Origin: Pelagibacteraceae bacterium AG-390-C22
GTDB taxonomy: Bacteria > Pseudomonadota > Alphaproteobacteria > Pelagibacterales > Pelagibacteraceae
Assembly: GCA_003278125.1 (NCBI GenBank)
Contig: QCGX01000006.1
Coordinates: 1 to 64,000, forward strand
DNA: 64,000 bases
Reading direction: 5' to 3'
In this document: positions 37,459 to 48,774 of the stretch, piece by piece
Layout of the letters: every line of letters begins with the position of its first letter
How positions within the stretch are numbered: position 1 is the first letter of the stretch
Notes under the pieces: model-generated
Told to the model about the DNA's origin: nothing
The model's database searches: none
Seen by the model: only the letters and a program-made list of their open reading frames with translations
Made by a program: the position numbers and the translations under genes

Positions 37459-39643
37459 ATTCTTTTGATTTTTCTAAAGCTTTAGTAATAAAACGAGGCG
37501 TCAGTGTCTTAATTGGATTAATTGTAGTTTTCATTTTACCAGGCATTCCTTTCATTTTAAAACTAACACCAAACAAACCTTCACCAACTTCCTCAGGAAT
37601 TATAATCTTTCCAATAACTGGTATTTTTGACAAAAATTTATTTAGGTTTTTAGCTGGAACTAAAGTGCCTTTTAAACTAGTCAATCCACTTTCCTCTTTG
37701 TATCCTTCCATAAGCACTGACACACTTGGACCTACTGCATAAAGTTCATTTAACTTTAAAAACCCTTTGTTGTTATTAATTTTAATTTCCATTTTTTCAA
37801 AAGACAATCCTTCTCCCTCTGCCAAATCTGCAAGTCCGCCAAAGTCGGCTAGAGATAAAAGTTTTACAACACCGGGAGCGTTTACTACTTTAAAGTTTTC
37901 AATAATTAATTTTGAGGAAGACGTATTGTCTTCAATTATTGACGAGAATATCAAAACTCCCTCCGTCAATCCTTTGAAAAAACTATATTCTGAAAGTAGT
38001 GGTTGAGGTAAATCCGAATAAACTTCTAAATATTTTCTTTTATTTTTTTTGTCATTTTTCATGGAGATATCTAAAAATTTATTATCTCCAAAATCTCCTT
38101 TAGATGAAATTTTAACAAATTTTCCTTTTTCTATTACCCCTAACAATCTAAAATTCATAAGTTTTTTTGATAATGGTGTGTCAATATTTTTCAAATCAAT
38201 ATGAATTTCTTTGCTTATTTTTTTTAGCATATTATTTTTTGTTTTTTGATTTAAATACTTATTCAAATTCTTAGCATCGTATTTATTACCAGATATTGTT
38301 ATCTTTTTTCCAAAATCTAAAGTAAAATCATTTTTTAGATCTTTTTTTTCAAATGTTTTAACTTTAATTTTTTTTAATGAAGTTAAATTTTTTTTATTAA
38401 TTTCAATTTTTTCCACTTCTATTAAATTTTTATTTTCTTTATACTGTAATTCTTTAATATCAATCTTGTCTTTTTTTGTACTAACTTTTAAAAATATTTT
38501 AGCAATTTTATTTTCTTCTTTTTCATAATTAATAAAATCAATACTCAATTTTTGAGCAAATTCAAAATCTAGATCAATATTTGAAATTTCCTTGAAGAAA
38601 TTATTCTTAAAATCATAGTAATAAAAATCTTTATTATTAGCGCTATAACTTCCTGAAGCACTAATATTATTTTTTTTGTCCGAACTATAACGAATGTTTA
38701 AATCAGAATCTTTAAAACTTAAGCTATGAATTTCGTCTTTTAAAAAGGAATTTTTAAAAGATTTATCAAATTCAAAGAATAATTCATTTACTTTACCTTT
38801 GTTTGTATAAACATAATTTGTCACTTTAAAAGTTTTGTCGAAAGTAATATCTAAGAAGTTATCTAAGTTGGCGCTAATATTTAATTCTTCGTTAACAAAT
38901 TTAATATTTTCAAAGAACGACAAGTAATTAACAATATTTCTTTTGTTAATTTTAATTTCTGTAGAAAAATCAGATTTGATATTTATTTCATCATTTCTTT
39001 TTATACTTAAATTTCCATTTTTTATCAAAATACCTTGAGTTTTACTTGATATGTTTTTAATTAAAATATCTGAAGAATCTGCAAAAAAATTAAAGCTTAC
39101 ATTTGTTAAATTTAAATCATTTCTTATAATTATGTCAGCTTCTTTAATCTCGCCTCTTAATATGAAATCACCAAAATTTAAGTTTTCTTTGAAATACATT
39201 TCTAAATTAATAAATAATTTTCCATTTTTAATTTTGTTAATTACTAAGCTATTTAAATTAGAAGGTTTTGTTTTAATAATAATCTTTTTTAACTGATCAA
39301 TATTAATTTCTTTTGAAGATATATTGATTTTATCAATTTTGGGCTTTGATTTTACAAGTGAAATAAAATCTAAATAAGCCTTAACATTATCTACTGGAAT
39401 TTTTGAGTCTTTATAAATTAATTTAGGATTATTAGTCTCTAAAAATAAATTAATATCTCTAATATCAAATTTAAATTTTATCTTTTCTAATTTTAATGAA
39501 ATATTCTTATTATTTTCTGTAATCTTGTTGGAAATAAATTTATTAAATCTATCTGTTTCAAAACCTATAGTGGACAAAACTAGTGTTAAAGAAACCAAAA
39601 GAAATATTAAAATTATACTTGTGGTAAAAAATATTTTTCTCAT
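37451..39643 (-). CDS. Large AsmA-like/DUF3971-type envelope protein
   Basis: N-terminal signal/TM; C-terminal LIIENFKVVNAPGVVKLLSLADFGGLADLAEGEGLSFEKMEI...KGTLVPAKNLNKFLSKIPVIGKII pattern of AsmA-like C-terminal domains. Confidence 0.75.
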   Translation of the reverse strand: MRKIFFTTSIILIFLLVSLTLVLSTIGFETDRFNKFISNKITENNKNISLKLEKIKFKFDIRDINLFLETNNPKLIYKDSKIPVDNVKAYLDFISLVKSKPKIDKINISSKEINIDQLKKIIIKTKPSNLNSLVINKIKNGKLFINLEMYFKENLNFGDFILRGEIKEADIIIRNDLNLTNVSFNFFADSSDILIKNISSKTQGILIKNGNLSIKRNDEINIKSDFSTEIKINKRNIVNYLSFFENIKFVNEELNISANLDNFLDITFDKTFKVTNYVYTNKGKVNELFFEFDKSFKNSFLKDEIHSLSFKDSDLNIRYSSDKKNNISASGSYSANNKDFYYYDFKNNFFKEISNIDLDFEFAQKLSIDFINYEKEENKIAKIFLKVSTKKDKIDIKELQYKENKNLIEVEKIEINKKNLTSLKKIKVKTFEKKDLKNDFTLDFGKKITISGNKYDAKNLNKYLNQKTKNNMLKKISKEIHIDLKNIDTPLSKKLMNFRLLGVIEKGKFVKISSKGDFGDNKFLDISMKNDKKNKRKYLEVYSDLPQPLLSEYSFFKGLTEGVLIFSSIIEDNTSSSKLIIENFKVVNAPGVVKLLSLADFGGLADLAEGEGLSFEKMEIKINNNKGFLKLNELYAVGPSVSVLMEGYKEESGLTSLKGTLVPAKNLNKFLSKIPVIGKIIIPEEVGEGLFGVSFKMKGMPGKMKTTINPIKTLTPRFITKALEKSKESK

Positions 39644-40732
39644 TACTTGTTTGTTATCCCGGCTTCTATAAATTGATCAATATTTCCATCTAGGACATCT
39701 GATGGATTGCTACTTTCAACTTTATTTCTTAAATCCTTTACAAGTTGATAAGGTTGCAAAACATAAGATCTGATTTGATGTCCCCAGCCTATATCTGTTT
39801 TAGAATTTAACTCTTTTAGGTTCTCTTGTTCTCTTTTCTGCATTTCATGTTCGTAGAGTCTTGCTTTAAGCATTTTATAACAAGTTTCTTTATTTTTATG
39901 TTGAGACCTCTCATTTTGACATTGAACAACTATCTTGGTCGGAGTGTGGGTTATTCTTACGGCACTATCAGTTGTATTGACATGCTGTCCTCCAGCGCCG
40001 CTTGATCTATAAGTATCAATTCTTAAATCTTTTTCATCAATCTTAACGCTAATATCTTCATCTACTGCAGGATATACCCATACACTTGCAAAACTTGTAT
40101 GTCTTCGAGCTCCGCTATCAAAAGGAGATATTCTTACTAATCTATGAACTCCAGACTCTGCTCTCATCAATCCATAAAGATAATCTCCGTCTACTTTTAA
40201 AGTTGATGATTTTATTCCAGCCTCTTCACCTTTATGCTCACTAATTATCTGATATTTGAAATTTTTTTTATCAAACCATCTTAAATACATTCTTCTTAGC
40301 ATTTCAGCCCAATCTTGGCTTTCTGTACCCCCTGCTCCAGCATGTATTTCAAGATAAATATCGAAATTATCATTTTCTCCTGAAAGAAAACAATTAATTT
40401 GTATTTTTTTACTCGTTTTTAATAATTGATTAATCTTAACATCACAGTCTTGTAAAATTTCATCGTTTTTTTCTTCTGAGGCTAAATTATATAAGTCTTT
40501 TAGATTATTAATTTCTTTAGAAAAGGTTTGATAAGAATTTAAAATATCTTCATAATTTTTTTTTTCTTTTACTGTTTTTTTAACTTTTAGTTTATCTTTC
40601 CAGAAATTTTGATCTAAAAGAGCTTTTTCTATTTCCTTTAGCTTTAAGGCAATATCATTATTCTCAAAGATACCCCCTGATATTATTCAGAGTTTTTTCT
40701 ACTTTGATTAATTTATTTTCAAAATTTTGCAT
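39643..40732 (-). CDS. prfB: Peptide chain release factor 2, expressed via programmed +1 frameshift
   Basis: SSGAGGQHVNTTDSAVRITH; ATG at 40732 reads MQNFENKLIKVEKTLNNIRGYL then CTT TGA; +1 shift restores ENNDIALKLKEIEKALLDQNFWKDK..., in frame with the listed 39643..40302 ORF. Confidence 0.96.
40664..40678 (-). other. prfB programmed +1 frameshift signal (SD-like AGGGGG + CTT TGA)
   Basis: Reverse strand AGGGGGTATCTTTGA; SD-like element at 40673-40678, slippery CTT 40667-40669, in-frame TGA 40664-40666. Confidence 0.96.
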
Positions 40733-43080
40733 TAATAAAATTGTCTGTATTTAATAAGTTTATCATAACTATTAATTGAAATTAATTCGTTATTATCAAT
40801 ATTGTTAATATCTCTAGCTTTTAAAGCTTCTATAATTGTATCTTTTTCTCCGAAAGCAGCTTTTAATCCTGTATTATAATTTAAAGAAGTTAGATAAATT
40901 CCTTCAGGTATTTCAAATTCTTTAAAATCCTCTTTAAAAAGAGAGCTCTTAACAAATTCTTTGAAAATTGGAAGAGCGGCCTTTGAGCCAGTTTCATATC
41001 TGCCTAAAGTCTCAGGATTGTCATAGCCTACGTATACTCCTATAACAAGATTTGAAGAGAATCCAATGAACCATGCATCATAATTTTTATTTGTAGTTCC
41101 TGTTTTACCTGCCAAAGGAACTTTCAAATCTTTAAGTTTTTTTCCAGTTCCACGTTTTACAACACCTTCTAAAATTGAAGTCATTTGATAAGCCGTCTCT
41201 TCACTAAATACTCGTTTGTTTTTATATTCAATTTTTGGATGGGTTTCTGAGTCATTTGAAAATTTATCACAACCAATACATTGTTTGTTTTCTAATTTAA
41301 AAATTGTTTTTCCTCTTCTATCTTGAATTCTATTGATTAAATTCGGTTTAATTTTTCTCCCCCCATTTGCAAATGATGCATAAGCAGAAGTAAGATTTAA
41401 CAAAGATGTTTCTGCAGCACCTAGGGAAACGGAAAGCAATTCTGGGATATCATTATAAATCTCAAGTTCATTTGATAATTCTAAAATTTTACTTAATCCT
41501 AATTGTTTGGCAATTCTGACTGTCATTAAATTTCTAGAATATTCAATTCCTTTTCTTAATGTTGAAGGGCCGTAAAATTTTTTTCCATAGTTCTCTGGTT
41601 TCCAGTCTTTTAATCCCACTCCTTGGCTCTCTACAAAAGGAGCATCTAATATAATTGAATTAGGAGAGTATCCATTTTCTAATGCCGCCGCATATACAAT
41701 GGGTTTAAAAGCAGACCCAGGTTGTCTTTTAGCCTGTGTAACTCTATTAAATTCGCTAGATTTAAAATTAAATCCTCCCACTAAAGCTTTTACGTCTCCT
41801 GAATGTGGGTCAAGAACTACTATTCCACCGTTTACTTTTGGATATTGTTTTAAATCCCAAATATTATTTTCTCCCTTAACAAAAATAATGTCAGCAATGT
41901 TAAATATATCAAAGATATTTTTTTTATTTGGGATTGCCCATTTAAGTTTTTTTAAAGCAATATTGCCCTTGAGACCTGAAAATGTTTCAAAATTTATCCC
42001 ACCTTCATTAATTCCTGTGATCTCAGCTTTTTTCCAATTTAAAGTTGGGTCGATTCTCAAATTTTTAATTATCTTTTCCCAATTTGGATTCTTTATTTTA
42101 TTTGTTATCGCTCCTCTCCATCCATGTCTTCTATCGTAAGCCTCTATTCCATTTCTTAAAGAAATAATTGCTTGTATCTGGTAATTAACATCTAGCGGAG
42201 TCCGAATAGACAATCCTTCTGAATAGAGTGTTTTGAATCCATATTTTTCCTTAATAGATCTTCTAACTTCTTCCGTATACGAATTAGCTTCATTCAAAAT
42301 TTCTATTTTTCTTCTTTTTAATATAATTTTGGATTCTTTAAGCTCATTAAACTGTTCTTTTGAAATGTAATTATTATCCTCTAAATTTTGAAGCACCAGA
42401 TTTCTTCTAAATTTTGCAACATCAGGATACCTAAACGGATCATATCTGCTTGGCGCTTTAGGCAAAGCTGCTAATAAAGCTGCTTCGGTATAACTTAAAT
42501 CTTTGACTGATTTATCAAAGTATTCTAAACTTGCCGCTGCTATACCATAAGTTCCTTGGCCTAAATAAATCTGATTCAAATATAACTCTAAAATTCTGTC
42601 TTTTGAATAAGCCCGTTCTATTCTAAATGCTAATATAGCTTCTTTAATCTTTCTTTTTAAAGAAACTTCATTTGTAAGCAAAAAATTTTTTGCTACTTGC
42701 TGTGTAATAGTAGAGGCTCCCTCTAATCTCTTATTTTCACTAATGTTCTTTAAGTTTTTCAAAAAAGCTCTGAGTATTCCTTTGGCATCCACACCTGGAT
42801 GGTTGAAGAAGTTTTTGTCTTCTGCAGATAAAAACGAGTGAATTACCTTTTTAGGAATTGATTCAAATGGAATAAATAGCCTTTTCTCTAAAGCGTATTC
42901 AGCAATTAATTTTCCATTATCAGAATATACTCTGCTTGAGATTGGAGGTTGATAATTTGACAATTTCTTATAATCAGGTAACCCAATAGAAAAGTACCAG
43001 AGAGTAGAAAAAGCAAAAAGTAAACAAATTAATGCAAATATGATAAAAAATTTAATTGAAAAGTTTAAAAATTTGAACAT
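40732..43080 (-). CDS. mrcA: Penicillin-binding protein 1A (transglycosylase/transpeptidase)
   Basis: SAEDKNFFNHPGVDAKGILRAF, EGASTITQQVAKNFLL, RQPGSAFKPIVY, KTGTTNKNYDAWF. Confidence 0.95.
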   Translation of the reverse strand: MFKFLNFSIKFFIIFALICLLFAFSTLWYFSIGLPDYKKLSNYQPPISSRVYSDNGKLIAEYALEKRLFIPFESIPKKVIHSFLSAEDKNFFNHPGVDAKGILRAFLKNLKNISENKRLEGASTITQQVAKNFLLTNEVSLKRKIKEAILAFRIERAYSKDRILELYLNQIYLGQGTYGIAAASLEYFDKSVKDLSYTEAALLAALPKAPSRYDPFRYPDVAKFRRNLVLQNLEDNNYISKEQFNELKESKIILKRRKIEILNEANSYTEEVRRSIKEKYGFKTLYSEGLSIRTPLDVNYQIQAIISLRNGIEAYDRRHGWRGAITNKIKNPNWEKIIKNLRIDPTLNWKKAEITGINEGGINFETFSGLKGNIALKKLKWAIPNKKNIFDIFNIADIIFVKGENNIWDLKQYPKVNGGIVVLDPHSGDVKALVGGFNFKSSEFNRVTQAKRQPGSAFKPIVYAAALENGYSPNSIILDAPFVESQGVGLKDWKPENYGKKFYGPSTLRKGIEYSRNLMTVRIAKQLGLSKILELSNELEIYNDIPELLSVSLGAAETSLLNLTSAYASFANGGRKIKPNLINRIQDRRGKTIFKLENKQCIGCDKFSNDSETHPKIEYKNKRVFSEETAYQMTSILEGVVKRGTGKKLKDLKVPLAGKTGTTNKNYDAWFIGFSSNLVIGVYVGYDNPETLGRYETGSKAALPIFKEFVKSSLFKEDFKEFEIPEGIYLTSLNYNTGLKAAFGEKDTIIEALKARDINNIDNNELISINSYDKLIKYRQFY

Positions 43081-43234
43081 CTTAAATAACCTAATAAATA
43101 AAATCTGGCTATCTTAGGGCATTATAATCTTATTATATTATTATAAGTGCAATTAATAATGAAATTGTATAGTATATAGATATGTTAAAAAACAAAATTC
43201 AAAATTTCAACAGATTAGAAGGAATCCAAATAAA

Positions 43235-45055
43235 ATGGAAAAAAATTTATATATCGATGCTTCGCATCCAAATGAAACCCGTATTGTTCTTAAATCAAAC
43301 TCCTCAATTGAGGAGTATGAATTTGAAGATAAAAACAAGTTAAACTTTAAAAATAATATTTATCTTGGGACTATCAGCAGAGTTGAACCCTCATTGCAAG
43401 CTGCCTTTATTAACTTTGGTAGAATTAGACACGGTTTTTTAGCATTTAACGATATTCAGTCGGATTACTATCAAATTCCGTCTGAAGACAAGGAGAGAAT
43501 AAAAAATGCTGAAGAAAAAATAAGGGAAAATCTTAAAAATAAAACTCTGGAAGATCTACCTAACGGAAAGCATGATAGTGATCACACTGAAAAAACAGAT
43601 GAAAAAAATTCAACTAAAACTGATGAAGATGTAAAAAAAGAATATAGGGAAGAATTAAATACTTCTTACGGATTAAAAAAATATAAAATACAAGAGGTAA
43701 TAAAACCAGGCCAAGTCATATTAATTCAAGTTATCAAAGAAGAGAGAGGTCAAAAAGGAGCGGCCTTAACTACTTTTATTTCTCTAGCAGGAAAGTACAT
43801 AGTCTTAATGCCAAATACTCCTAGGGGAGGAGGTATTTCTAGAAAAATATTTAATTCTTCAGATAGACAAAAGATCAGAGGAATTTTAAATCAAATTGAA
43901 ATTCCAAAAAGCATGGGAGTTATAGTTAGAACTGCTGGTGCTAATAAAACAAGAAATGAAATAGAAAAAGATTTTCAGAACACTCTAAAAACTTGGGAAG
44001 ATATTGGAGAGAAAGCATTAAATTCTAACGCTCCGTCTCTAGTTTATGAGGAGGGAGACATCATCAAAAGAACTCTTAGAGATACGTACGATAATGAGAC
44101 AAAAAATGTTTATATTGATGGCAATGAAGCTTATCAAAAAGCAAAAAAATTTATGAAAGAATTAATGCCTAAAAATGTCAAGAATGTAAAAAAATATCGA
44201 GGTAAAATTCCTCTTTTTCATGATGCAAATATAGAAAAAGAATTAAATAATATCTTTGAGCCTAAGGTAAAATTAAAATCTGGTGGATACTTAGTAATCA
44301 ATCCAACTGAAGCACTTGTCGCAATAGATATAAATTCTGGACAATCAACTAAACAAATGAATATTGAAAAAACTGCATTAAATACGAACCTAGAAGCAGC
44401 TGAAGAAATAGCTCGCCAAATAAAAATTAGGGACTTGTCTGGTTTAATCGTAATAGATTTTATAGATATGATGAATTTTTATAATAGAAGAATAGTAGAA
44501 AAAAAAATGAGAGAAAGCATAAGAAAAGATAGGGCTAGAATTCAAGTAGGTAAAATTAGTAATTTTGGTTTACTTGAGATGACAAGACAAAGACTTAGGG
44601 AAGGTTCTATTAATTGGGAAACTATACTTTCTATAGATTCTTTTGCGCAAAAAATTATAAAAACTATTGAATATCTAGCATTTACTAATAAGGCAAAAAT
44701 CACAAAAGCTCATATTCCTGAAAAAGTGAAAATTTTTATAGATAACAAATTATCAAAAGAAATAGAATATTTTGAAAAAAAATACTCTTTTAAAATTAAT
44801 CTTATAGCTGATACTAAACTAATTATACCTGAATATAAAATTGAACTTCTAAATAAATCAAAAAAAGTTATTAACACATTTGAAAAAATTGAAAAAATTA
44901 ATGAAGTAAATTTAAATTCAAAAAATAAAGAAAAAGTAACCAAAAATAAAGCCAGCAGTAAAGCAGAACAAAAAAAATTAAAAAAAATTAAAACTCCGAA
45001 AAAAAAAATTAAAACTTTAAGAACATTGTGGGTTAGAAGAAAGAAAAAAAATTAA
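43235..45055 (+). CDS. rne: Ribonuclease E/G family
   Basis: [20 protein letters not shown](R)[43 protein letters not shown]; 606 aa. Confidence 0.95.
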   Translation: MEKNLYIDASHPNETRIVLKSNSSIEEYEFEDKNKLNFKNNIYLGTISRVEPSLQAAFINFGRIRHGFLAFNDIQSDYYQIPSEDKERIKNAEEKIRENLKNKTLEDLPNGKHDSDHTEKTDEKNSTKTDEDVKKEYREELNTSYGLKKYKIQEVIKPGQVILIQVIKEERGQKGAALTTFISLAGKYIVLMPNTPRGGGISRKIFNSSDRQKIRGILNQIEIPKSMGVIVRTAGANKTRNEIEKDFQNTLKTWEDIGEKALNSNAPSLVYEEGDIIKRTLRDTYDNETKNVYIDGNEAYQKAKKFMKELMPKNVKNVKKYRGKIPLFHDANIEKELNNIFEPKVKLKSGGYLVINPTEALVAIDINSGQSTKQMNIEKTALNTNLEAAEEIARQIKIRDLSGLIVIDFIDMMNFYNRRIVEKKMRESIRKDRARIQVGKISNFGLLEMTRQRLREGSINWETILSIDSFAQKIIKTIEYLAFTNKAKITKAHIPEKVKIFIDNKLSKEIEYFEKKYSFKINLIADTKLIIPEYKIELLNKSKKVINTFEKIEKINEVNLNSKNKEKVTKNKASSKAEQKKLKKIKTPKKKIKTLRTLWVRRKKKN

Positions 45056-45822
45056 ATCAAACCATCTATAGGAGAAGTGGGCGTAGCAAAAAATTTTTTT
45101 TTCATTCTACCTGCCAAATATGAGTCTCTGCCAGAAATTACTGCATTTTTAAATGCGCTAGCCATTTTAATTGGATTTTTTGCATTGGCTATTGCACTAT
45201 TTATTAAAACTCCGTCACAACCCATTTCCATTGCAATTGTTGCATCAGATGCTGTACCTATACCAGCGTCAACAATTACTGGAACTTTTGATTTTTTAAT
45301 TATTATAGAAATATTAACTTTATTTTGTAAACCTAGTCCTGAACCGATAGGAGACGCTAACGGCATAATCGCTGACGCACCATAGTCTTCAAGTTTTTTA
45401 GCTAACAACGGATCATCGGTACAATAAACCATTACCTTAAATCCTTCTTTAACAAGTATTTTTGTTGATTTAAGAGTTTCGATCATATTTGGGTATAAAG
45501 TTTTTCTATCTCCTAAAACTTCTAGCTTAACTAATTTCCACCCTCCCATTTCTCTCGCTAGTCTCAAAGTTCTTAAAGCTTCTTCAGAACTATAACAGCC
45601 TGCGGTGTTAGGTAAATAAATTATCTTCTTTGGATTTAAGTAGTCAGTTAAAATTGGTTTTTTTTTATCTAAAATATTTATTCTTCTTACGGCGACTGTA
45701 ACCATGTCAGCTCCAGATGTTTTTACTGCTTGAGCTGTTTCCTTAAAATTTTTATACTTTCCAGTTCCAACAATTAATCTAGATTTTAACTTTATATTTG
45801 CAACTTTAAAAATATCTTTCAA
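45052..45822 (-). CDS. thiG: Thiazole synthase
   Basis: [63 protein letters not shown]. Confidence 0.97.
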   Translation of the reverse strand: MKDIFKVANIKLKSRLIVGTGKYKNFKETAQAVKTSGADMVTVAVRRINILDKKKPILTDYLNPKKIIYLPNTAGCYSSEEALRTLRLAREMGGWKLVKLEVLGDRKTLYPNMIETLKSTKILVKEGFKVMVYCTDDPLLAKKLEDYGASAIMPLASPIGSGLGLQNKVNISIIIKKSKVPVIVDAGIGTASDATIAMEMGCDGVLINSAIANAKNPIKMASAFKNAVISGRDSYLAGRMKKKFFATPTSPIDGLI

Positions 45823-45826
45823 GAAA

Positions 45827-46030
45827 TTAACCTCCCCCTATGAAGTGCACTACTTCTAATTTATCCTCATTTTTCAAGTATTTCTTTTTATAATTTACTT
45901 TTGGAATAATAATTCCATTATGCTCTATAGCTACTTTTTTATTATTAAGTTTAAATCTTTTTAATAATTCATAAATAGTTATCTTAGGTCTTATTGTAAT
46001 TTTTTTTCCATTTAATTGTATTTTTGCCAT
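45827..46030 (-). CDS. thiS: Sulfur carrier protein ThiS
   Basis: 67 aa, ends in VVHFIGGG (C-terminal GG); adjacent to thiG. Confidence 0.95.
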   Translation of the reverse strand: MAKIQLNGKKITIRPKITIYELLKRFKLNNKKVAIEHNGIIIPKVNYKKKYLKNEDKLEVVHFIGGG

Positions 46031-46061
46031 AATTGAGTTAATTAATTAATTTATATAATTA

Positions 46062-46499
46062 ATGATGAATAAAATTATAATTCTTAACGGACCAAACCTC
46101 AACCTTTTAGGTGAGCGAGAAAAAGAGAAATACGGTAATATTACATTAAAAGATATTGAAAAAAATTGTAAAGAATTTGCCCAAAAAAATAATATTGATC
46201 TAGCTTTATTTCAATCTAACATTGAAGGAGAGTTAGTTGAAGAAATTCAAAAAGCAAGGAAAGAACATCATGGATTAATCATAAATGCTGGCGGCTACAC
46301 TCACACTTCTGTTGCAATACATGATGCATTAAAAATACTCAAAATGCCAATAATCGAATTGCATATTACTAATATTTACAATAGAGAAGAATTCAGGCAT
46401 AAATCGCTAATAAGTAAAATAGCAACAGGCGTTATATGTGGTTTTGGGACTGATGGGTATCTAATGGCATTAACAGCTATGAAGGCTTATTTAAAATAA
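46062..46499 (+). CDS. aroQ: 3-dehydroquinate dehydratase type II
   Basis: ILNGPNLNLLGEREKEKYG, FQSNIEGELVEEIQ, INAGGYTHTSVAIHDAL. Confidence 0.97.
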   Translation: MMNKIIILNGPNLNLLGEREKEKYGNITLKDIEKNCKEFAQKNNIDLALFQSNIEGELVEEIQKARKEHHGLIINAGGYTHTSVAIHDALKILKMPIIELHITNIYNREEFRHKSLISKIATGVICGFGTDGYLMALTAMKAYLK

Positions 46500-46924
46500 T
46501 GAAAATAGATAAAAAATTAATTAAAGAACTAGTCGATCATTTAGCTGAATTTAATTTAACTGAACTTGAGTATCAAGAAGGTCAAACGAAAATCAAAGTT
46601 TCAAAAGCTTCTAAAGGAATAGAGCAAATTAAATCTTCATCAGTAGTTTCTCCTAATAAAGCAGTTCTGAGTGAAAAAGATGAAAGTGATGGAGTAAGAG
46701 TAAAATCTCCAATAATAGGTACAGCTTATTTAGCTCCGGAACCTGGTGCAAAAAAATTTGTTGAAGTTGGAGATAAAATTAAAAAAGGACAAACAGTTAT
46801 GATTGTTGAAGCGATGAAAACAATGAATCATGTTCCCTCAACAAGTGATGGTACAGTAAAAAAAATCCTTGTAAACGATGGTCAACCAGTTGAGTTTGGG
46901 CAGCCATTAATTATTCTCAAATAA
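46499..46924 (+). CDS. accB: Biotin carboxyl carrier protein
   Basis: VEAMKTMNHV biotinylation motif. Confidence 0.97.
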   Translation: MKIDKKLIKELVDHLAEFNLTELEYQEGQTKIKVSKASKGIEQIKSSSVVSPNKAVLSEKDESDGVRVKSPIIGTAYLAPEPGAKKFVEVGDKIKKGQTVMIVEAMKTMNHVPSTSDGTVKKILVNDGQPVEFGQPLIILK

Positions 46925-46930
46925 AAAATA

Positions 46931-48268
46931 ATGTTTAAAAAAGTATTGATAGCTAACAGAGGAGAGATTGCTGTTAGAATAATTAGAGCATGCAAAGAAT
47001 GGGGTATTGGAACTGTAGCAGTACACTCTGACGTAGACTCGGATGCTATGCACGTAAGATTAGCTGATGAAAGTGTTTGTATAGGATCTCATCAACCTCA
47101 AAATAGTTATCTAAATATTTCATCAATTATGTCTGCTGTAGATTTGACTGGAGCAGAGGCTATTCATCCAGGTTATGGTTTTTTGTCAGAGAATGCTAAA
47201 TTTGCAGAAATAGTTAGTAAACATGGTATTAAATTTGTTGGTCCAAGCTCCGACTTGATTTCTAAAATGGGAGATAAAATTGAAGCAAAAAGAATAGCAA
47301 AAAAGTATGGTTTGCCAATAATCGAGGGATCTGAAGGAGCAGTAAAATCATTTTCTGAAGCAAAATCTATATGTAAAGAAATTGGGTATCCGGTTTTAAT
47401 AAAAGCTGCAGGTGGTGGAGGTGGAAAAGGAATGAAAATTGTTGAGAAAGAAAGTCAATTAGAAAATCTATTTTTAACTGCAAAAAATGAAGCAAAAAAA
47501 TATTTTGGTAATGATGAGTTATATATTGAAAAATATTTTAAACACCCGAGGCATATTGAGGTACAAATTATGTCTGCAGAAAATAAAACCGTACATTTAG
47601 GAGAAAGAGATTGTTCAGTGCAAAGACGGCATCAAAAACTAATTGAAGAAACTCCTAGTCCAGTTCTAACAGATGAGCAAAGAAAAGACTTATTAGAAAA
47701 AACTGTAAAAATGGTGGAAAAAATCGGTTATGAAGGCGCAGGAACTGTAGAGTTTATTTATGAGAATGGAAAATTCTATTTTTTAGAAATGAACACAAGA
47801 GTTCAAGTTGAACATCCTGTTACTGAAGTTCAAACAGGCATTGATATAGTTAAAGAACAATTATGGATAGCTTTTACTGGAAAAACTGCTTTAAAACAAA
47901 GTGACATAGATCCAAGGGGTCATTCTATTGAATGTAGAATTAACGCGGAAAATCCAGCTTTAGATTTTCAACCTAGTCCAGGATTGATTAGTGTATGCCA
48001 CCAGCCATCTGGATTTCGAACTCGAGTTGATGGTTCAATCTTTCAAGGATGTAAGATAACTCCTTACTATGATAGTTTAATTGCAAAAGTTATTTGCAAA
48101 GGAAGAAATAGGAAAGAAGCAATTCAAAGAACGTTGAGATCCTTAGATGAGTTTGTTTTAGAAGGGATTACAACAACTATAGATCTTCATAAAAAAATAT
48201 TAAATCATAAAAAATTTTTAAACTCAGATTTTGACACAAATTGGTTAAGTAAGGAAAAATTCTATTAA
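46931..48268 (+). CDS. accC: Biotin carboxylase
   Basis: KVLIANRGEIAVRIIRACKEWGI, GGGGKGMKIV, EMNTRVQVEHPVTE. Confidence 0.98.
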   Translation: MFKKVLIANRGEIAVRIIRACKEWGIGTVAVHSDVDSDAMHVRLADESVCIGSHQPQNSYLNISSIMSAVDLTGAEAIHPGYGFLSENAKFAEIVSKHGIKFVGPSSDLISKMGDKIEAKRIAKKYGLPIIEGSEGAVKSFSEAKSICKEIGYPVLIKAAGGGGGKGMKIVEKESQLENLFLTAKNEAKKYFGNDELYIEKYFKHPRHIEVQIMSAENKTVHLGERDCSVQRRHQKLIEETPSPVLTDEQRKDLLEKTVKMVEKIGYEGAGTVEFIYENGKFYFLEMNTRVQVEHPVTEVQTGIDIVKEQLWIAFTGKTALKQSDIDPRGHSIECRINAENPALDFQPSPGLISVCHQPSGFRTRVDGSIFQGCKITPYYDSLIAKVICKGRNRKEAIQRTLRSLDEFVLEGITTTIDLHKKILNHKKFLNSDFDTNWLSKEKFY

Positions 48269-48774
48269 ACTTTATTGCAATTTACTAATTGTAAATCATA
48301 AATTGCATGATCAAATGGCGCTATCGTAGGATCTGAAGAAAATGTCCAACCATTAAAAATAAAAACTTTTTCATTTTCATTTTCAGACACATCTTTGACT
48401 TGTATATAAGCGACGCTATCATCTTTATTTTCTGAATTAATTTTTCCACACCTTAATACTTTAATTTCGAGTGGGCCAAATTTCTTTGTTTCACCCAAAT
48501 TAACTATTATGTCTGAAGTTTTAGCTGTAATTTTATCTAAACCTATAAACTTTGCATTTGATAATTTGTTTTTTGGTAAAAAATTTTTTTTTTGCTTTAT
48601 TGTATCATTGATTGGCACTTCGTCTTCAGAATTATCAACTTCTTCAAAGCTCGGTTTTAGTTCATTCAAATTAATTAAAGGCGCACTAATAATCTTATCT
48701 TCAGATAAAGAAGATTGACAATAAAAAAGTATAAGAAAAGTTGATAATACAATTCTACTATTTCCAAGTTTCAT
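48265..48774 (-). CDS. DUF2155-family protein
   Basis: Signal peptide; ITAKTSDIIVNLGETKKFGPLEIKVLRCGK...VFIFNGWTFSSDPTIAPFDHAIYDLQLVNC. Confidence 0.85.
   Translation of the reverse strand: MKLGNSRIVLSTFLILFYCQSSLSEDKIISAPLINLNELKPSFEEVDNSEDEVPINDTIKQKKNFLPKNKLSNAKFIGLDKITAKTSDIIVNLGETKKFGPLEIKVLRCGKINSENKDDSVAYIQVKDVSENENEKVFIFNGWTFSSDPTIAPFDHAIYDLQLVNCNKV

Noticed and set aside
39643-40302. Apparently truncated prfB ORF that could suggest a pseudogene or sequencing frameshift
   Set aside because: A canonical RF2 programmed frameshift signal (AGGGGGTATCTTTGAG) explains the break.
41699-42139. 146-aa plus-strand ORF inside mrcA (and similar antisense ORFs in clpX, lon, pepA, aspS, thiG, surA)
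   Set aside because: Antisense to conserved genes with no domain signature or independent start context.
43100-43190. AT-rich near-palindrome in the rne upstream region (CTTATTATATTATTATAAG)
   Set aside because: Base composition makes such weak repeats common; no clear promoter or hairpin case beyond that.
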